DNA from: Adiantum capillus-veneris
Taxonomy: Eukaryota > Streptophyta > Polypodiopsida > Polypodiales > Pteridaceae
Reading direction: 5' to 3'
DNA: 64,000 nucleotides
Assembly (NCBI GenBank): GCA_014529385.2
Contig: CM043948.1
Coordinates: 82,135,760-82,199,759 of the forward strand
In this document: one piece after another, positions 19,735 through 30,147 of the stretch
Position numbering within the stretch: position 1 is the stretch's first letter
Layout: the number at the start of each line of letters is the position of its first letter
Made by a program: the position numbers and the translations under genes
Notes under the pieces: generated by a model
What the model was told of the DNA's origin: nothing
The model's database searches: none
What the model saw: the letters and a program-made list of their open reading frames with translations, nothing else

Positions 19735-20763
19735 ACTGGTACCGAGCTGCATGGCTTCCTTGTAGTCTGCCAACAACTGTGGATAATCTCTCAAAAATTC
19801 TTCATCAACTCACATTGCCTCGTGGGTTGCTCGATCCTTGAACTTCAAAAAGTACTGTCTGACTTGCTTCTTTGAGCCATGGCAAAACCGATGCAACAAC
19901 ACTTGCTCCGGCTCCATGACTTCAGCTTCATCGATGATCTCAGGCTCTTCTTCTTCGGAAATGTCCTTCGGAGGTGTACTTTCAACCAAGAAACATGAAA
20001 AACGTTGTGCATTGACCATGAATTAGACAATTGTAATTTCATAGAAACCTCATTGATCTTTTTAATGACAGGAAATGGACCATACATTCTGAAAGACAAT
20101 TTAGGACACTTCTTCCGACTTCTTAAGACGTTGCTTCATGATCCTTAAATAAACCCAATCCCCTTCCTTGATAGAAACATCCTGACGATGCTTGTTAGCT
20201 TGTCGTGAGTAAGATTCCTGAGCCTTGCTTAGCCGAAGCTCAAAATTGCTTGACCAAAGGAAGATAGAGCTTCCAATGAGACTGTTGATCATGCAATAAG
20301 ACTTCAAAACATCAAAAGTCAACTGATTGTAAATTTTTGTTTGACCATCTGACCGTGGATGAAAAGCAGATGAAAAATTCAACTTAGTGCCAAAATTTTC
20401 AAAGAGTGCGCGCCAAAAATTGGACGTGAACTTAACTTCCCTATCGAAAACGATTGACTTTGGCAAACCATAGAGGAGGTATCAATGCTTTATGAACAAC
20501 TGTGCTATATCTTGTGCGGTGATTGTGGCCTCACAAGGAATCAACATGCAAAATTTGTTGAAACGGTCAACAATTGCCAAACATTGAGTGTTCCTTGAAT
20601 GCAAACTAGGTGGAAGGTTAGTCACAAAATCCATAGAAATATCTTGAAAAGGCCCGTCGAGAATAGGCAGCGGTAGCAAGAGTCCTTGCTGCTTACCTCG
20701 CAGAGCTTTTATCTTTTGACAAATGGCGCATTGTGTGACATAACGAAACACACCTTTTCGCAT
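19735..20763 (-). pseudogene. Ty3 integrase with chromodomain-like C-terminus (copy B2)
   Basis: Minus-strand order: zinc finger end CAICQKIKALRG, core DISMDFVTNLPPSLHS (first Asp), MPKSIVFDREVKFTSNFW (second Asp), HPRSDGQTKIYNQL (third acidic residue changed: QTK for QTE), SRQANKHRQDVSIKEGDWV. Then SMHNVFHVSWLKVHL, and EPEQVLLHRFCHGSKKQVRQ followed by YFLKFKDRATHEAM, a stop, and VDEEFLRDYPQLLADYKEAM, which matches a chromodomain (E.vL.hR...YLvkf......W...E.L). The stop near 19820 is TGA where TGG would give the conserved Trp. Confidence 0.78.
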
Positions 20764-20857
20764 TTTAGGCCAATAAAAGAATCTTTCTATTTTTTCAAAG
20801 TGGAGTTCATTCCCCTGTGCCCACCTGTGAGAGAGTCATGAGCATCGTGCAATATGG

Positions 20858-21240
20858 CTATCCTGAGAGAGAACAACACACATAGACTATCATGAGAGAG
20901 AACAACACACATAGACGATGACGAAAATACAACAAACCTTCACAAATGAGATAGTTGTTGGGCCCTTGGGAAGCAAGAGCCTGCAACCATTGCTTATCAA
21001 ACTCGGAATGTGCATACTGGTTCTTCATTCTGTCGAAAGACACACCTTGAATAGAAACTGTGGATCGTGACTCAAGAGCCATGATCTGTCCTTTGCGACT
21101 TAATGCATCTGCAATAGGGTTAGCTTTACCAGGCACATACTCAATCAAACCTCCAAATTGCTCAAAAAATTGTGACCATCGTGCTTGGCGATCACTCCAA
21201 TGTGCACTAGTAGGCATAGATTGGAGCTACTTGAGGGCTT
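20858..21240 (-). pseudogene. Ty3 RNase H end and linker (copy B2)
   Basis: It reads SAHWSDRQARWSQFFEQFG, YVPGKANPIADALSRKG and a linker to NNYLICEGLLYFRHRLCV. These are the ALSR and linker motifs between RNase H and the integrase finger. Confidence 0.75.
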
Positions 21241-22330
21241 GATGAACCGTGTAAACTGTGTGCATTCAGTATCATATAGAAAATGCTTGCAATGCTTGAG
21301 AGAGTGAATGAAAGACAGAAGTTCTTTGTTATAAACGAAATAATTCTTATCTACACTAATTAACTTTTGACTAAGAAATGCAACTGGACGACCATGTTGC
21401 TGAAGCACAGGTGCTATGGCCGCATCTGTCCATACCTCAAAGGGGTCGTCCCAAGAGGCAAGGATGAGACACGACGCTTCTGTCACCGCAACCTTGAGAG
21501 CTGCGAAAGCCTCAATGGCTCCTTTAGGCAAATCCACCGCTGTTGGGCGAGTTTTTACCCCTTTCAAAAACATCGGTCATGGGTGCAGCAATGCGTGCAA
21601 AATTCTCTATCTGCGAACTGTGTGCTTGAGATAAACAAAGAAAAGAATGCACATCATATGCAGTGTTGGGCAAATTCCAATTACGAACTTGTTCTACCTT
21701 GGCGGGATCTAGTTTGACGCCTTCTGCAGAAATAATATAACCCAGATAAATAACTTCAGTGAGAAAAAAACTCAAATTTCTTAGCTGCAATGTACAACTG
21801 ACACTCATCCAAACGGGTTCAAACCCTTTCTACATCCTTTTCATGTTGTTCGCACAATGTAGAAAAAATGAGATTATCATCAAGAAAGATAAACACACAC
21901 ACGCCAACCATATCGCCAAAAAGGCCAACTATGCGACGATTAAATTTACCCACAGCACCTGTGAATCCAAAAGGCATAACCACGTACTCCTAGTGCCCTC
22001 TTTGTGCGGAAGGCGTTCTTGTAGATGTCGCCTTTGAATAGCCTTATCTGATGGTATCCACTTTTGAGATCGACCTTACTGAAAACCTTTGCCCCATTTA
22101 GCCTATCGAGGATATACTCAGTGCGAGGCATCGGAAACTTGTTCTTGACGGTCATCTTGTTCAAAGCCTAGTAATCAACACACAAACAAGACGAACCATC
22201 CTTCTTGCGGACAAATAAGATAGGAGCAACAAAAGGACTTACACTAGGGCGTATGAATCCTCTGGCCACCAACTCCGTTGCCGCTCTAACTCTTCTTCTT
22301 GAGTCTTGTTCAAATGGTAGGGAGCCTTAC
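21145..22330 (-). pseudogene. Ty3 reverse transcriptase and RNase H start (copy B2)
   Basis: Minus-strand frames read KFPMPRTEYILDRLNGAKVF, SKVDLKSGYHQIRL (block A Asp), MPFGFTGAVGKFNR (block B region), FIFLDDNLIFST (FLDD, the YxDD catalytic pair, intact), TEVIYLGYIISAEGVKLDP and the RNase H start (DDPFEVWTDA, YNKELLSFIHSLKH). Each block sits in a frame broken by at least one indel. Both catalytic aspartates of FLDD survive. Confidence 0.8.
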
Positions 22331-22640
22331 TGACAGGCTGTGCCCCCTTCGTAAGTTCGATGTGATGGTCCTCCGGCCGCGCGGGAGGGAGACGGGGTGG
22401 AAAATCATTCTACAAAAAGAGGTGCTCATACTTGGTAAACAAAGCTGAATACTTTTCTGGAGCCTTAATGCTCTGGGTAACTGGAGAGGCATAGATGAAT
22501 GCCGCTTGTGCTCCTCTTCGTAATTCACGCTTTGCTTGCACATGAGAAATGCCGCCTGTGCCTTGGCTGTTTTTGACGGAGCTACCCTGTTGCCTACTTC
22601 AACTAGAGAGCGCCTTCGATGGCCTGTACGGTGTTGTGTC
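22331..22640 (-). pseudogene. RT leader region of copy B2
   Basis: The minus strand reads RRGAQAAFIYASPV, KYEHLFL, FPPRLPPARPEDHHIELTKG and [12 protein letters not shown], equivalent to the RT opening of copy B1. Family-B similarity stops near 22640. Confidence 0.65.
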
Positions 22641-22659
22641 AAGTGGTTCTTTTATTTTT

Positions 22660-23480
22660 TTGGTTTGTTTTTGGAATTTTGTTTTTCTTGTATGCTACAT
22701 TATCTTCTTGCTTTAGTGTGGGGGGTGTTGGGTTAATGTATATGTGCTTTGTTTTCTTTTTACCTTTGGCTTTCTTTTGGGTGAGAGTGGGAATGTGCAC
22801 CTGTGGGTGGGTGTGTGAAGCTTGTCTTGTCAGGTTTCATGTTTTTTGTTTGTTTTCTTCGGTGTTTGATTTTTGCTTGTTTTTGTTTCGTTTTTGTGAA
22901 ATTCTTGTGTTTCTTTGGTTCGTTTTTTCTTTCTTGTATGTTGTGTGTTGGGGTGTTGTGGGGTGCTTGGGTAGGTATTGTCCGCTCTCTATCAAGTTTC
23001 TGCTAAGGGTTTCATTTGGCAGGCCTCAAATCTTCCTATACTAGAGTTTTCTTGTTTGTTGTGTATTGGGGTATGTTGAGGTGTGCTCGGATTGGTGCTC
23101 TGCTCTCTCTATTACGTTTTTTGCTCATTGGTTTCATTTTGCGCTTCTCAAAGCTTCTTGTACTTTGTCTCCTTGGAGTTTTCAGGACAGTAGTGTGTTA
23201 CAGTGTTGTGGTGTGCTTGGGTTTGTGCTTTCTCTGTTTGCTAGGTTTTGTGCTTGACGGATTTCATTTGGCAGCCCTCGGAGCTTTTTGTACTATCTTC
23301 TTGGAGTTTTCTTGTTTGTTGTGTGTTGGGGTGTTGTGGTGTGCTTGGGTTGGTGCTCTCCTCTCTACCAAGTTTTTTGTTGAATTGTCCTCTACAGTCG
23401 TTGAGACCTCCTTGGAAGCTCCAGGTTAGTCCTTTTAATGGCTCTCCCTTCTGGTTTCCTTCAGTATATCTCTTGGTGAT
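22660..23480 (+). repeat. TG-rich tandem repeat, about 120-130 bp period
   Basis: The block TTGTGTGTTGGGG with GTGTGCTTGGG, then CTCTCT, GTTTT, TTTCATTTGGCAG and CTTGTACT recurs at 22941, 23059, 23191 and 23319 (spacings 118, 132, 128). Units are diverged. Long open frames here are a side effect of low stop content and not genes. Confidence 0.7.
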
Positions 23481-23665
23481 GCTAGTTGCTTCTTATCTAT
23501 CATCTTCGTAATCGGTTGCTCCCTCTATTTTGTCATTCCTTAGCTCTATGGTTTCACATTTTACTTGTTGGCGGGCTTGGCCTGACATTGAGCAGTTGCC
23601 TTGGCCAATGGCAGAATGTTCCTTACTCCATGACACACCTAGTGGCTTTCTAGTTATCTGTTAGG

Positions 23666-23800
23666 TGCAATGGAAGTGTTGATGATGATGATAGCTTAGG
23701 ATGACTGCTCCACACGTACACAAGGTTTCTTTTACCTAATGAGAGATGTGCAAAGCATAGAGAGAAGAGAACGGAAGTGCGAGTGAAGGTTGTGTGTGTA

Positions 23801-23866
<66 letters not shown>

Positions 23867-24130
23867 AACACCGGATGGGGTCCCAAACCCCCCTCCAAGG
23901 GCCCCCCACTCTATTGCTATAGAGTATTTGCTTTAGATTACACAAACGCTAGTACAATGGTGCTTGATGATGAGATGCTAATGCGATCATGTATTGAATG
24001 CTCGGTGCAAATGGTACTAAGAGGCTATGGCTGAAATCTGGAAACGCTAATGGATCTGATGGTTGAGATTTGAAAACGCAAGGGAGATAGCTTTGGCCTG
24101 ATTTGCTAATGCTGAAGGTCAAGGGTGCTG
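23666..24130 (-). repeat. family-B LTR, one half of a split copy
   Basis: It holds the LTR-B blocks from the terminal TGCAATGGAAGTG through AACACCGGATGGGGTCCCAA and TTTGCTTTAGATTACACAAA to CTGAAAT..AACGCTAATGGAT units. It breaks at 24130. The complementary half lies at 31276-31991. 465 bp plus 716 bp is close to one 1.13-kb LTR. Confidence 0.6.
23790..23863. repeat. compound (TG)n(AG)n microsatellite in LTR
   Basis: A (TG)n run to 23820 passes into (AG)n to 23863, placed where other family-B LTRs have a short GAGTGAGAGAGAG tract, so it grew inside the LTR. Confidence 0.95.
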
Positions 24131-24230
24131 TCACAAACCGTTGACCTGTCAAACCTTGAAGATCTGACCAACTTACTGACGATGGCAAGGGGCCTAAAAC
24201 CTTCAACTTAAGACTAAGGGGTTAGGATGG
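24131..24230. repeat. about 100-bp repeat, left copy
   Basis: CTGTCACAAACCGTTGAC through GACCAACTTACTGACGATGG to AGGGGCCTAAAACCTTCAAC and GGGGTTAGG. A close copy in the same orientation lies at 25962-26060, and a shorter relative follows at about 26078-26120. Confidence 0.8.
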
Positions 24231-24480
24231 CAAAAATTTTCTTGAAAGCTTGCCAAGTCCTTGGAATGTGTGGCTTGGTAGCTATGGAACTACACCACTG
24301 CATAGCATTGTCTTTGAGGAAAGGGGTGGCTCGAGAGATCTTTGATTCTTTAGTGTAGCTCTCCAGGGCATAGATGTTATCAAACTATTGCAAGAACTGT
24401 AAAGCTATCTTTTCATCTCTCTTAAAAAAGGGCAATTTTTTTTCGTAGAAACGAGAAGCGCTATCCTGCTTCTGTCTACT
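24205..24480 (-). pseudogene. Ty3 gag N-terminal fragment
   Basis: The minus strand reads RDEKIALQFLQ, a stop, FDNIYALESYTKESKISRAT, PFLKDNAMQWCSS and RTWQAFKKIFAIL. That is the usual Ty3 gag pattern (a W after LKD.A..W, then TW..F...F). It lies just downstream of the primer-binding site, as expected for the start of gag. Confidence 0.6.
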
Positions 24481-24520
24481 CTTGAATAGACCGGTATGCT
24501 TTAAAAAAAGCACACGCTTG

Positions 24521-24534
24521 AAGCTCTGATACCA
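24521..24534 (-). promoter_or_regulatory. primer-binding site, initiator tRNA-Met type
   Basis: The minus strand reads ATGGTATCAGAGCTTC right after the LTR end CTACA. TGGTATCAGAGC is the common plant retrotransposon binding site for tRNA-iMet and primes minus-strand synthesis. Confidence 0.8.
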
Positions 24535-24535
24535 T

Positions 24536-25000
24536 TGTAGCAGGATGGCACCACGTGCCAACTGAAAGAATAAATTGGAACAGACTTTTAGCACTTCAAT
24601 ACACGAGAGAGACAGTGGTGGAGTTCCGCTCCCAGACTGCACTGGCCCCAAACCCTGGTGCCCCTTTCAATATTTCTTTATATTGCTTCGATAGGTTACA
24701 ACTGGGACTCTGCTCTGCTTTTCCGCAAGGTAGGATGTAAGAGTGAGAATCCCTTGTACATATTTAAAGGCCCTTGGCCCTCAAAATCATCTACTATGAA
24801 AAGAAATTGCTTTAAAAGCATATGGCCCAAACTCCCGTGCCCAAAGGGTTATCCGTACAGTGCTACCAACGTCGGTAACAGTTTTTGCAAATTGCGGGTA
24901 GGTTCGTACAACGCTGTCATGTCGTCATCTTTACGCAATCTGAGGTTGTCTTGCTTTATATCTTGCTTGTTTTAGAAAATTTATGAAAGACTACAATCGA
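24536..25000 (-). repeat. 5' LTR end of a Ty3 element (family C), outer edge uncertain
   Basis: It abuts the primer-binding site and ends CTGCTACA on the minus strand. It contains TTTAAATATGTACAAGG as a possible core promoter and text resembling, but not equal to, the family-A LTR (AAACCCTGGTGCCCC, CTGCTCTGCTTTTC). The upstream limit could not be fixed. Confidence 0.45.
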
Positions 25001-25379
25001 AGTTCCTAGACATCTATCTTCAGGTGGCTCTCTTCACATTGATATCCTTGGAGGACCAATGTAAACGCTATACCATTGGACGCTGATACATAAATATTGT
25101 TTGCTCAGACAAGTTTCTAATATTCACGAGCTTATGGACCATGTGCGGTCGGCTACAAACTTATGAAAGGAATCGATCCATAACTCTAGTGCAGAGGGAA
25201 AAGTGAGTTGTCCTTCGAGTTCGACTGGCCGAAACACATTCAAAATGCTTTTGAGTTTGCTTTGTCTTTAAATACTGTTGAACTTTGTTTTAGAATACTA
25301 TTGGTTTTGAACTTGTCTTGGTGCCAATTGAGATTGCTTGATTTTGGTTTTGATGTGGTTTCAATTGAATTTTCGTGTG
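25001..25379. other. unassigned sequence
   Basis: Nothing recognised. AT-rich, no coding match. Confidence 0.3.
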
Positions 25380-25720
25380 TGAATATCTCATGGCTCGGAC
25401 ATTGGTCTGGGTATTCAAAAGAAAACTATGATTGACTGATTTGAATAACTCATGGCTTGGGTCTTGATCTTGGGGAGAGTACTCACGTGGATTGGAAATC
25501 TCTAAACGACGCAGGCTACGGTCTGGGGAGCGTGTAGTTGTAATGGAACCTCCAAGTGACGCACGCTACGGTCTAGGGGACGTTTTGTTGTATATGGCCT
25601 TTGAATCTCATGGCTTGGACTTTGGTTCTCTGGGGGAGTATTCATGGGGAAGTGTAGCCTTTGAATTTCTCACGGCCTGGGGCCTCGATTCTTAGGGGGA
25701 GTATTTATTGGGAAGTTTCT
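25380..25720 (+). repeat. degenerate short tandem repeats
   Basis: AATATCTCATGGCTCGG, AATAACTCATGGCTTGG and AATCTCATGGCTTGGAC, the GGGGGAGTATTCATGGGG type, and the pair CTACGGTCTGGGGAGCGT / CTACGGTCTAGGGGACGT recur at irregular spacing. Origin unknown. Confidence 0.5.
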
Positions 25721-25961
25721 GTCTTGTGACTACATCTGTAGCCATGTGTGTTACATCGTGATGTGCCAACCATATATGCTTCATATTTGGTGAGTTTGCT
25801 TGGGACTCTAACCTTGCATAGAGACACCCCTTTAATGATCAGCGTGGTCTGGGTTAGATGGCTAACATTGCTATGCCAGAATGTCAAGAGCTTTGATATT
25901 GAATAAGAAATACTGAATGACCCTTTGATTTTTGAACTAACTTGATTGAGTTTTGTAGGTC

Positions 25962-26120
25962 TGTCACAAACTACTGACATTGCCAAGCCTTGAAGATCTG
26001 ACCAACTTACTGACAACGGTCGAGGGGCCTAAAACCTTCAACTGAAGACTAAGAGGTTAGGGTTAAAAATTCTAACCCTACCAACTTGCAGATATTGGTG
26101 GAGGGGCCTAAACCCTAAAA
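25962..26120. repeat. about 100-bp repeat, right copies
   Basis: CTGTCACAAACTACTGAC through AGATCTGACCAACTTACTGA and GGGGCCTAAAACCTTCAACT matches the left copy at 24131. A third, shorter unit (CTACCAACTTGCAGATATTG, GAGGGGCCTAAACCCTAA) follows. The two main copies flank 1.83 kb. Confidence 0.75.
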
Positions 26121-26279
26121 AGAGCATTTAGAAAAGCATTGCAATCTCAAATTGTGTAAAGATAATGATGTGGCAGTGCTGTATAGACCTGCTTGCAATT
26201 TGCGAAAAACGCTAATGGATATGATCTGTTGATGGGGTCATGCACTTGGATGCGAGGTACTTGAGGGTATTGAGAGGCT

Positions 26280-27033
26280 ATGTGTGTGTGTGTGGTGTGG
26301 GTTGTGTTTGGGAGCATATCTTAGTACCTAGTTTTACACCCACTATTGGGCACTGACACTGACGACGTTAGTGGGGATGTGGTGGTATTTAGTCAATACT
26401 ATGCATGATGGAGGTGATGATTATATTGTCTTGTGGGTGACTACCATGGGTCTATACCTTGCACTTTCCTCTAGGCTTATCCCGGATTCATCTAGGTATA
26501 TTTTTCAATTGTATAGTGGATATATAGACTTCACATTGTGAAGTTTTCGTCCGAGTTACGACCAGTTGATACAATGCTAATTCTTTCCATCTTTTGTGGT
26601 GCGTATGCCGCATCAACTACCTCATTTTTGTGCTAATTTTTCCAATTTAGTGCTGGTTTGAGTGCTAGGCTTCATTATGGCTGAGTCTGCCGTTGATCTT
26701 CGGAGTCGTGAAAGAAACTCAGTACGCTGAACTTTGTGTTGATATATGCTCAAGAGTGTGTGTGTATGGTGTGGGTTGTGTTCGGAAGCATATGTTAGTA
26801 CCTAGTTCTACACCCACTATTGTGCATTGACGACGTTAGTGGGGATGTGGTTGTATTTAGTCAATACTATGCATGATGGAGGTGATGGTTATATTATCTT
26901 GTGGGTGACTACCATGGGTCTATACCTTGTACTTTTCCCTAAGGGTGGATCTGGGCTTATCCTGGATTCATCTAGGTATATTTTTTAGTTGTATCCCGGA
27001 TATGTAGACTTTACATTGTGAAATTTTCGTCCG
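26280..27033 (+). repeat. 468-bp tandem repeat array, left part
   Basis: Anchors GACGACGTTAGTGGGGATGT at 26361 and 26829 give a period of 468. Units contain TATTTAGTCAATACTATGCA, ACCATGGGTCTATACCTTGC, TTCATCTAGGTATATTTT and CATCAACTACCTCATTTTTG. A copia element interrupts the array at 27034. Confidence 0.85.
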
Positions 27034-27314
27034 TGTTGAAAGCGCGAAGCAGAAGGTACCGGTAGGTGCGCGTCGCGATGTAGTGCAGGATTGGGGCAAG
27101 AAGCAAGAGGCGGAGTGCAGCAGAGGGAGCGCTAGGGATCGAAGCAGGAAGAGAGAGAGCTCGTACGTTTTTGGGGAAAACTCAATAAGTGAGTTTTGGG
27201 TTTTCCCACTTTTATTATAAGTGACTTTAAAAAAATGTATATTGAACCTGGACTTGAACCTGGACAAAGCATAAAAATGTACAAAAAGAGGTTATTTAGG
27301 CCTTTAACCCAACA
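27034..27314 (-). repeat. 3' LTR of copia element at 27034-30389
   Basis: On the minus strand it starts TGTTGGGTTAAAGGCCTAAA and ends CTTCGCGCTTTCAACA. It matches the other LTR over most of its length but carries an extra segment of about 40 bases with the small duplication GAACCTGGACTT/GAACCTGGAC. The minus-strand purine tract AAGTGGGAGGT (27315-27325) precedes it. Confidence 0.85.
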
Positions 27315-27349
27315 ACCTCCCACTTAAAGGCATAAACGACGCCTTTAAG

Positions 27350-27690
27350 TTAACCAACTCCTACCAACTCTATGCAATGCTCATGTTGAGCCTTAGCAAG
27401 ACTCTTGGTGAGAACATCTGCAGGGTTATCCAATGTATGGATCTTAGTCAAGGTGACTAGACCATCCTCCAATACTTGTCGTATGAAGTGGTACCGCACA
27501 TCTATGCGTTTGGTATGCGCATGAAACATGGCATTTTTGGCTAAATAGACAGAACTCTGGCTATCACAACCCAACACGGGTGTATGAGCAGGCATGCCAA
27601 GTTCTTTTGCAAGTCTGCCCAAACAAATGGCCTCCTTTGAAGCCTCTGTGGCTGAAATATATTCAGCCTCAGTAGTAGTCAATGCCACAA
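27350..27690 (-). pseudogene. copia RNase H
   Basis: The minus strand reads MALTTTEAEYISATEASKEA (the D-E-D RNase H core around TEAEY), CDSQSSVYLAKNAMFHAHTK and RIDVRYHFIRQVLEDG, ending NPADVLTKSLAKAQHEHCIE. This is the standard C-terminus of a copia polyprotein. The last 113 codons are open. Confidence 0.85.
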
Positions 27691-27699
27691 TTTTCTGTA

Positions 27700-27870
27700 A
27701 CCTAGAACACCAACAATGGCAAATACATATTCATTTGTAGATTTCCTGGTATCCATGTCACCTGCCATGTCTGCATATACATATTCATTTGTAGATTTCC
27801 TGGTATCCATGTCAAATACATATTCATTTGTAGATTTCTTGGTATCCATGTCACCTGCCATGTCTGCATC
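27700..27870. repeat. short tandem repeat in copia coding region
   Basis: TACATATTCATTTGTAGATT followed by T(C/T)(C/T)TGGTATCCATGTCA repeats three times. In the minus frame it gives repeated MDTRKSTNEY. It marks an internal expansion between RT and RNase H. Confidence 0.85.
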
Positions 27871-27909
27871 ACAATACTTGTAACTTTAAGTCACTTTTGT
27901 AACTTTAAG

Positions 27910-28470
27910 TCACTTTTGCCATAACAAACACACTTTGATTGTGTACCTTTCAAATATCTCAGAATGCATTTGACAGCTTCCCAATGCGCTTTGCCAGGAT
28001 CGACATGTATCGACTAACAACTCCCACTGCATAAGCATAGCATACATAAAAGAACAGCAAGCTGATGCATAAGGGATTCCCTTCATTGCTTTCAATGCCA
28101 CCTCATCCTTTGGGCAATCTGCTTTGCTAAGCTTAGTATATGGAGGTAAAGGTACCCCAAGAGACTTAGCATCAGCCATATTAAATCTGCCCAGTACTTT
28201 CGCAATGGACCTTTCTTGAGATAAAAACAACAATTTAAGCTTTCTATCTCTTTTAATACGCATGCCCAAAATATGCTCTGCATCACCCAAATCCTTCATA
28301 GCAAATGGTGAATTTAGCTTACGTTTCAGAGCATCAAGACTAGTCTTATGTTTCCCAGCAAGTAGCATGTCATCAACATAGAGAACAAGTATGATGGGAC
28401 TACCATCTTCATCCCTTTTCGTATACAAACAATGATATGCATGGTTGCGTTTAAAGCCTTGAGACAACAT
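27910..28470 (-). pseudogene. copia reverse transcriptase C-terminal half
   Basis: Open for 187 codons on the minus strand. It reads GSPIILVLYVDDMLLAG with the YVDD active site at 28369-28380, then FAMKDLGDAEHILGMRIKRD, LFLSQERSIAKVLGRFNM and IPYASACCSFMYAM. RT catalytic aspartates are intact in this half. Confidence 0.85.
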
Positions 28471-28646
28471 AAAAGTGTCAAACTTCTTATACCACTGTCA
28501 TGATGATTGTATCAAACCATACAGAGCCCTTTTCTGTTTGCATACAAGTTCCTCACGTGTAGGAACTACAAAACCTTTAGGTTGTTTCATGTATATGTCC
28601 TCTTCAATGTCACCATGCAAAAACGCTGTCTTTACATCCATTTGAT

Positions 28647-29138
28647 TCAATTCCAAATCAAGCACTGCAACGAGAGCAAAAAGGCACGTAAAGTTGTAAG
28701 CTTTACAACAGGGGAAAAGATTTCTTGAAAATCAATTCCTTCTTTCTGTGCATATTCTTTTGCAACCAATCTTGCCTTGTACTTGGGTTTTTCATCCACA
28801 ATCTTAATCTTGTACACCCATTTGTTAGGAAGAGCCTTACTCTCTTTAGGCAATGGCACAAGATCCCAAGTATCATTTGCATACAAGGATTTTATTTCCT
28901 CTTGCATTGCAAGCTCCCACTTATTGCTTGACTCACATGATTTGGCCTCTTTATATGTAAGAGGTTCACCCTCATCTGTCAACATTACATGATCCAAAGA
29001 GGGGTTAAATCTCTGCGGTTGCCTTCTTAAACGAGTTGACCTACGTACCCAATGATCTACATTCTCAGGCAATGGTTCTACATCATAAGGCAACTCATTT
29101 TCAGCTCTATCATGCTGCTGAAAATCATTTTCAGCCAA
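28647..29138 (-). pseudogene. copia reverse transcriptase N-terminal half and linker
   Basis: The minus strand reads VDHWVRRSTRLRRQPQRF, NKWELAMQEEIKSLYANDTW, NKWVYKIKIVDEKPKYKARL, VAKEYAQKEGIDFQEIFSPV and VKLTTLRAFL, the normal start of copia RT. The RT halves are out of frame with each other near 28500-28650. Confidence 0.85.
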
Positions 29139-29239
29139 TCCAGGTGGCTGTCCATCCTCGCTAGGAGCATCAATATCATGTCCTACCTCTTCTGGCTCAA
29201 GGTTAACCGGCTGATTATCAATTTCAGCTTGTGGTAATG

Positions 29240-29934
29240 CATCATGAGCTCTTTTTCAACATCAATAGGTGGCACGGAAGATAGAAATCTGACGGTTTTC
29301 TTGTCAGCATCAGATTTTGTAGCATTCTTAAGCAATTTTGCTTCATTGAACACTACATCTCGGCTGCGTATTACCTTTCTAAACTGTGGTAACTACACTC
29401 TATAGCCCATTTCACCTTCTTCCCCATAACCTAAGAAGACTCCTTTAATGGACTTCATATCAAAAGGAGATACATACTCTGCTCCATTATTAGATCTGAG
29501 ATATTTAATCTTAGCTACTCTTTTGAGTAGTGACAAAAGCATGAAACTTCTTAAAAGCATTAAAAGTCTCACTCTTACTCTTCAACAAATACCCATCTTT
29601 TCCTAGTACAGTCATCAATGAATGTAACAAAATACAATGCACCACCAAAAGACTTAACAGGCATAGTGCATACATCTGAGTGAATAAAATCAAGAGGATT
29701 AGCTTTGCGAGAGACACCAGAGTAATAAGAAGATTTCTTTTGCTTTCCATAAAGACAATCGTTACAAAAATCCAAGTTTTTGCCTTTTACATCAACCCTC
29801 TTTAGAGAGGAAAGTACATCAATACCCTTTTGGCTCATATGGCCAAGTCTCTTATGCCACAATTCCGTGTGTGAAGCAACTTCAGCAACAACAAGAAGCT
29901 TGCAAGGCAAAGCTTTGCATCGAAGATAGTACAA
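29240..29934 (-). pseudogene. copia integrase with damaged catalytic core
   Basis: The GAG-pre-integrase zinc region (HTELWHKRLGHMSQKG, NDCLYGKQKKSSY) is followed by LDFIHSDVCTMPVKSFGGAL (first Asp) and FVTFIDDCTRKRWVF. At about 29480 the second catalytic block reads YLRSNNGAEY, with Asn where Asp is required. The sequence then jumps to MKSIKGVFLGYGEEGEMGYR, so the region with the catalytic Glu is deleted. Confidence 0.8.
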
Positions 29935-29939
29935 AGTAT

Positions 29940-30130
29940 CTCTTTTAGACCTTTTGCAACAAACATAGAGCCCTTAAGCAACTTCCATGAACCCCCAGCA
30001 AAGATGGTAGTATAACCATGTGCATCTAACTGGCCAACAGATAGCAGACTTTTCTTTATGCGTGGTACAAACATAACATCATTCAACACAAGCTCTTGAC
30101 TAGCAGACTGCACAGGGTTGTTTTGAAACC
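29940..30130 (-). pseudogene. copia protease C-terminal remnant
   Basis: ELVLNDVMFVPRIKKSLLSV and GQLDAHGYTTIFAGG match the region after the protease active site. The sequence begins only a few bases after the primer-binding site, so gag and the protease DSG motif have been deleted. Confidence 0.7.
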
Positions 30131-30135
30131 CTAGG

Positions 30136-30147
30136 GCTCTGATACCA
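30136..30147 (-). promoter_or_regulatory. primer-binding site, tRNA-iMet type
   Basis: The minus strand reads TGGTATCAGAGCCCTAGG immediately after the LTR. Confidence 0.9.

Larger units (their letters stand above)
18580..22640 (-). mobile_element. Ty3/gypsy family-B element, copy B2: pol and 3' LTR
   Basis: On the minus strand this reads RT, RNase H, integrase, a chromodomain-like tail, a purine tract and the 3' LTR. The gag and the 5' LTR are missing. The left part of RT ends near 22640 against unrelated TG-rich repeat. It gives the most complete pol of family B in the window, though frames are broken in many places. Confidence 0.8.

Noticed and set aside
22619-23511. Several overlapping Phe/Cys/Leu-rich frames of 60-140 codons that look like membrane proteins
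   Set aside because: They follow from T/G-rich tandem repeats that contain few stop codons. All three frames are open and no family is recognisable.
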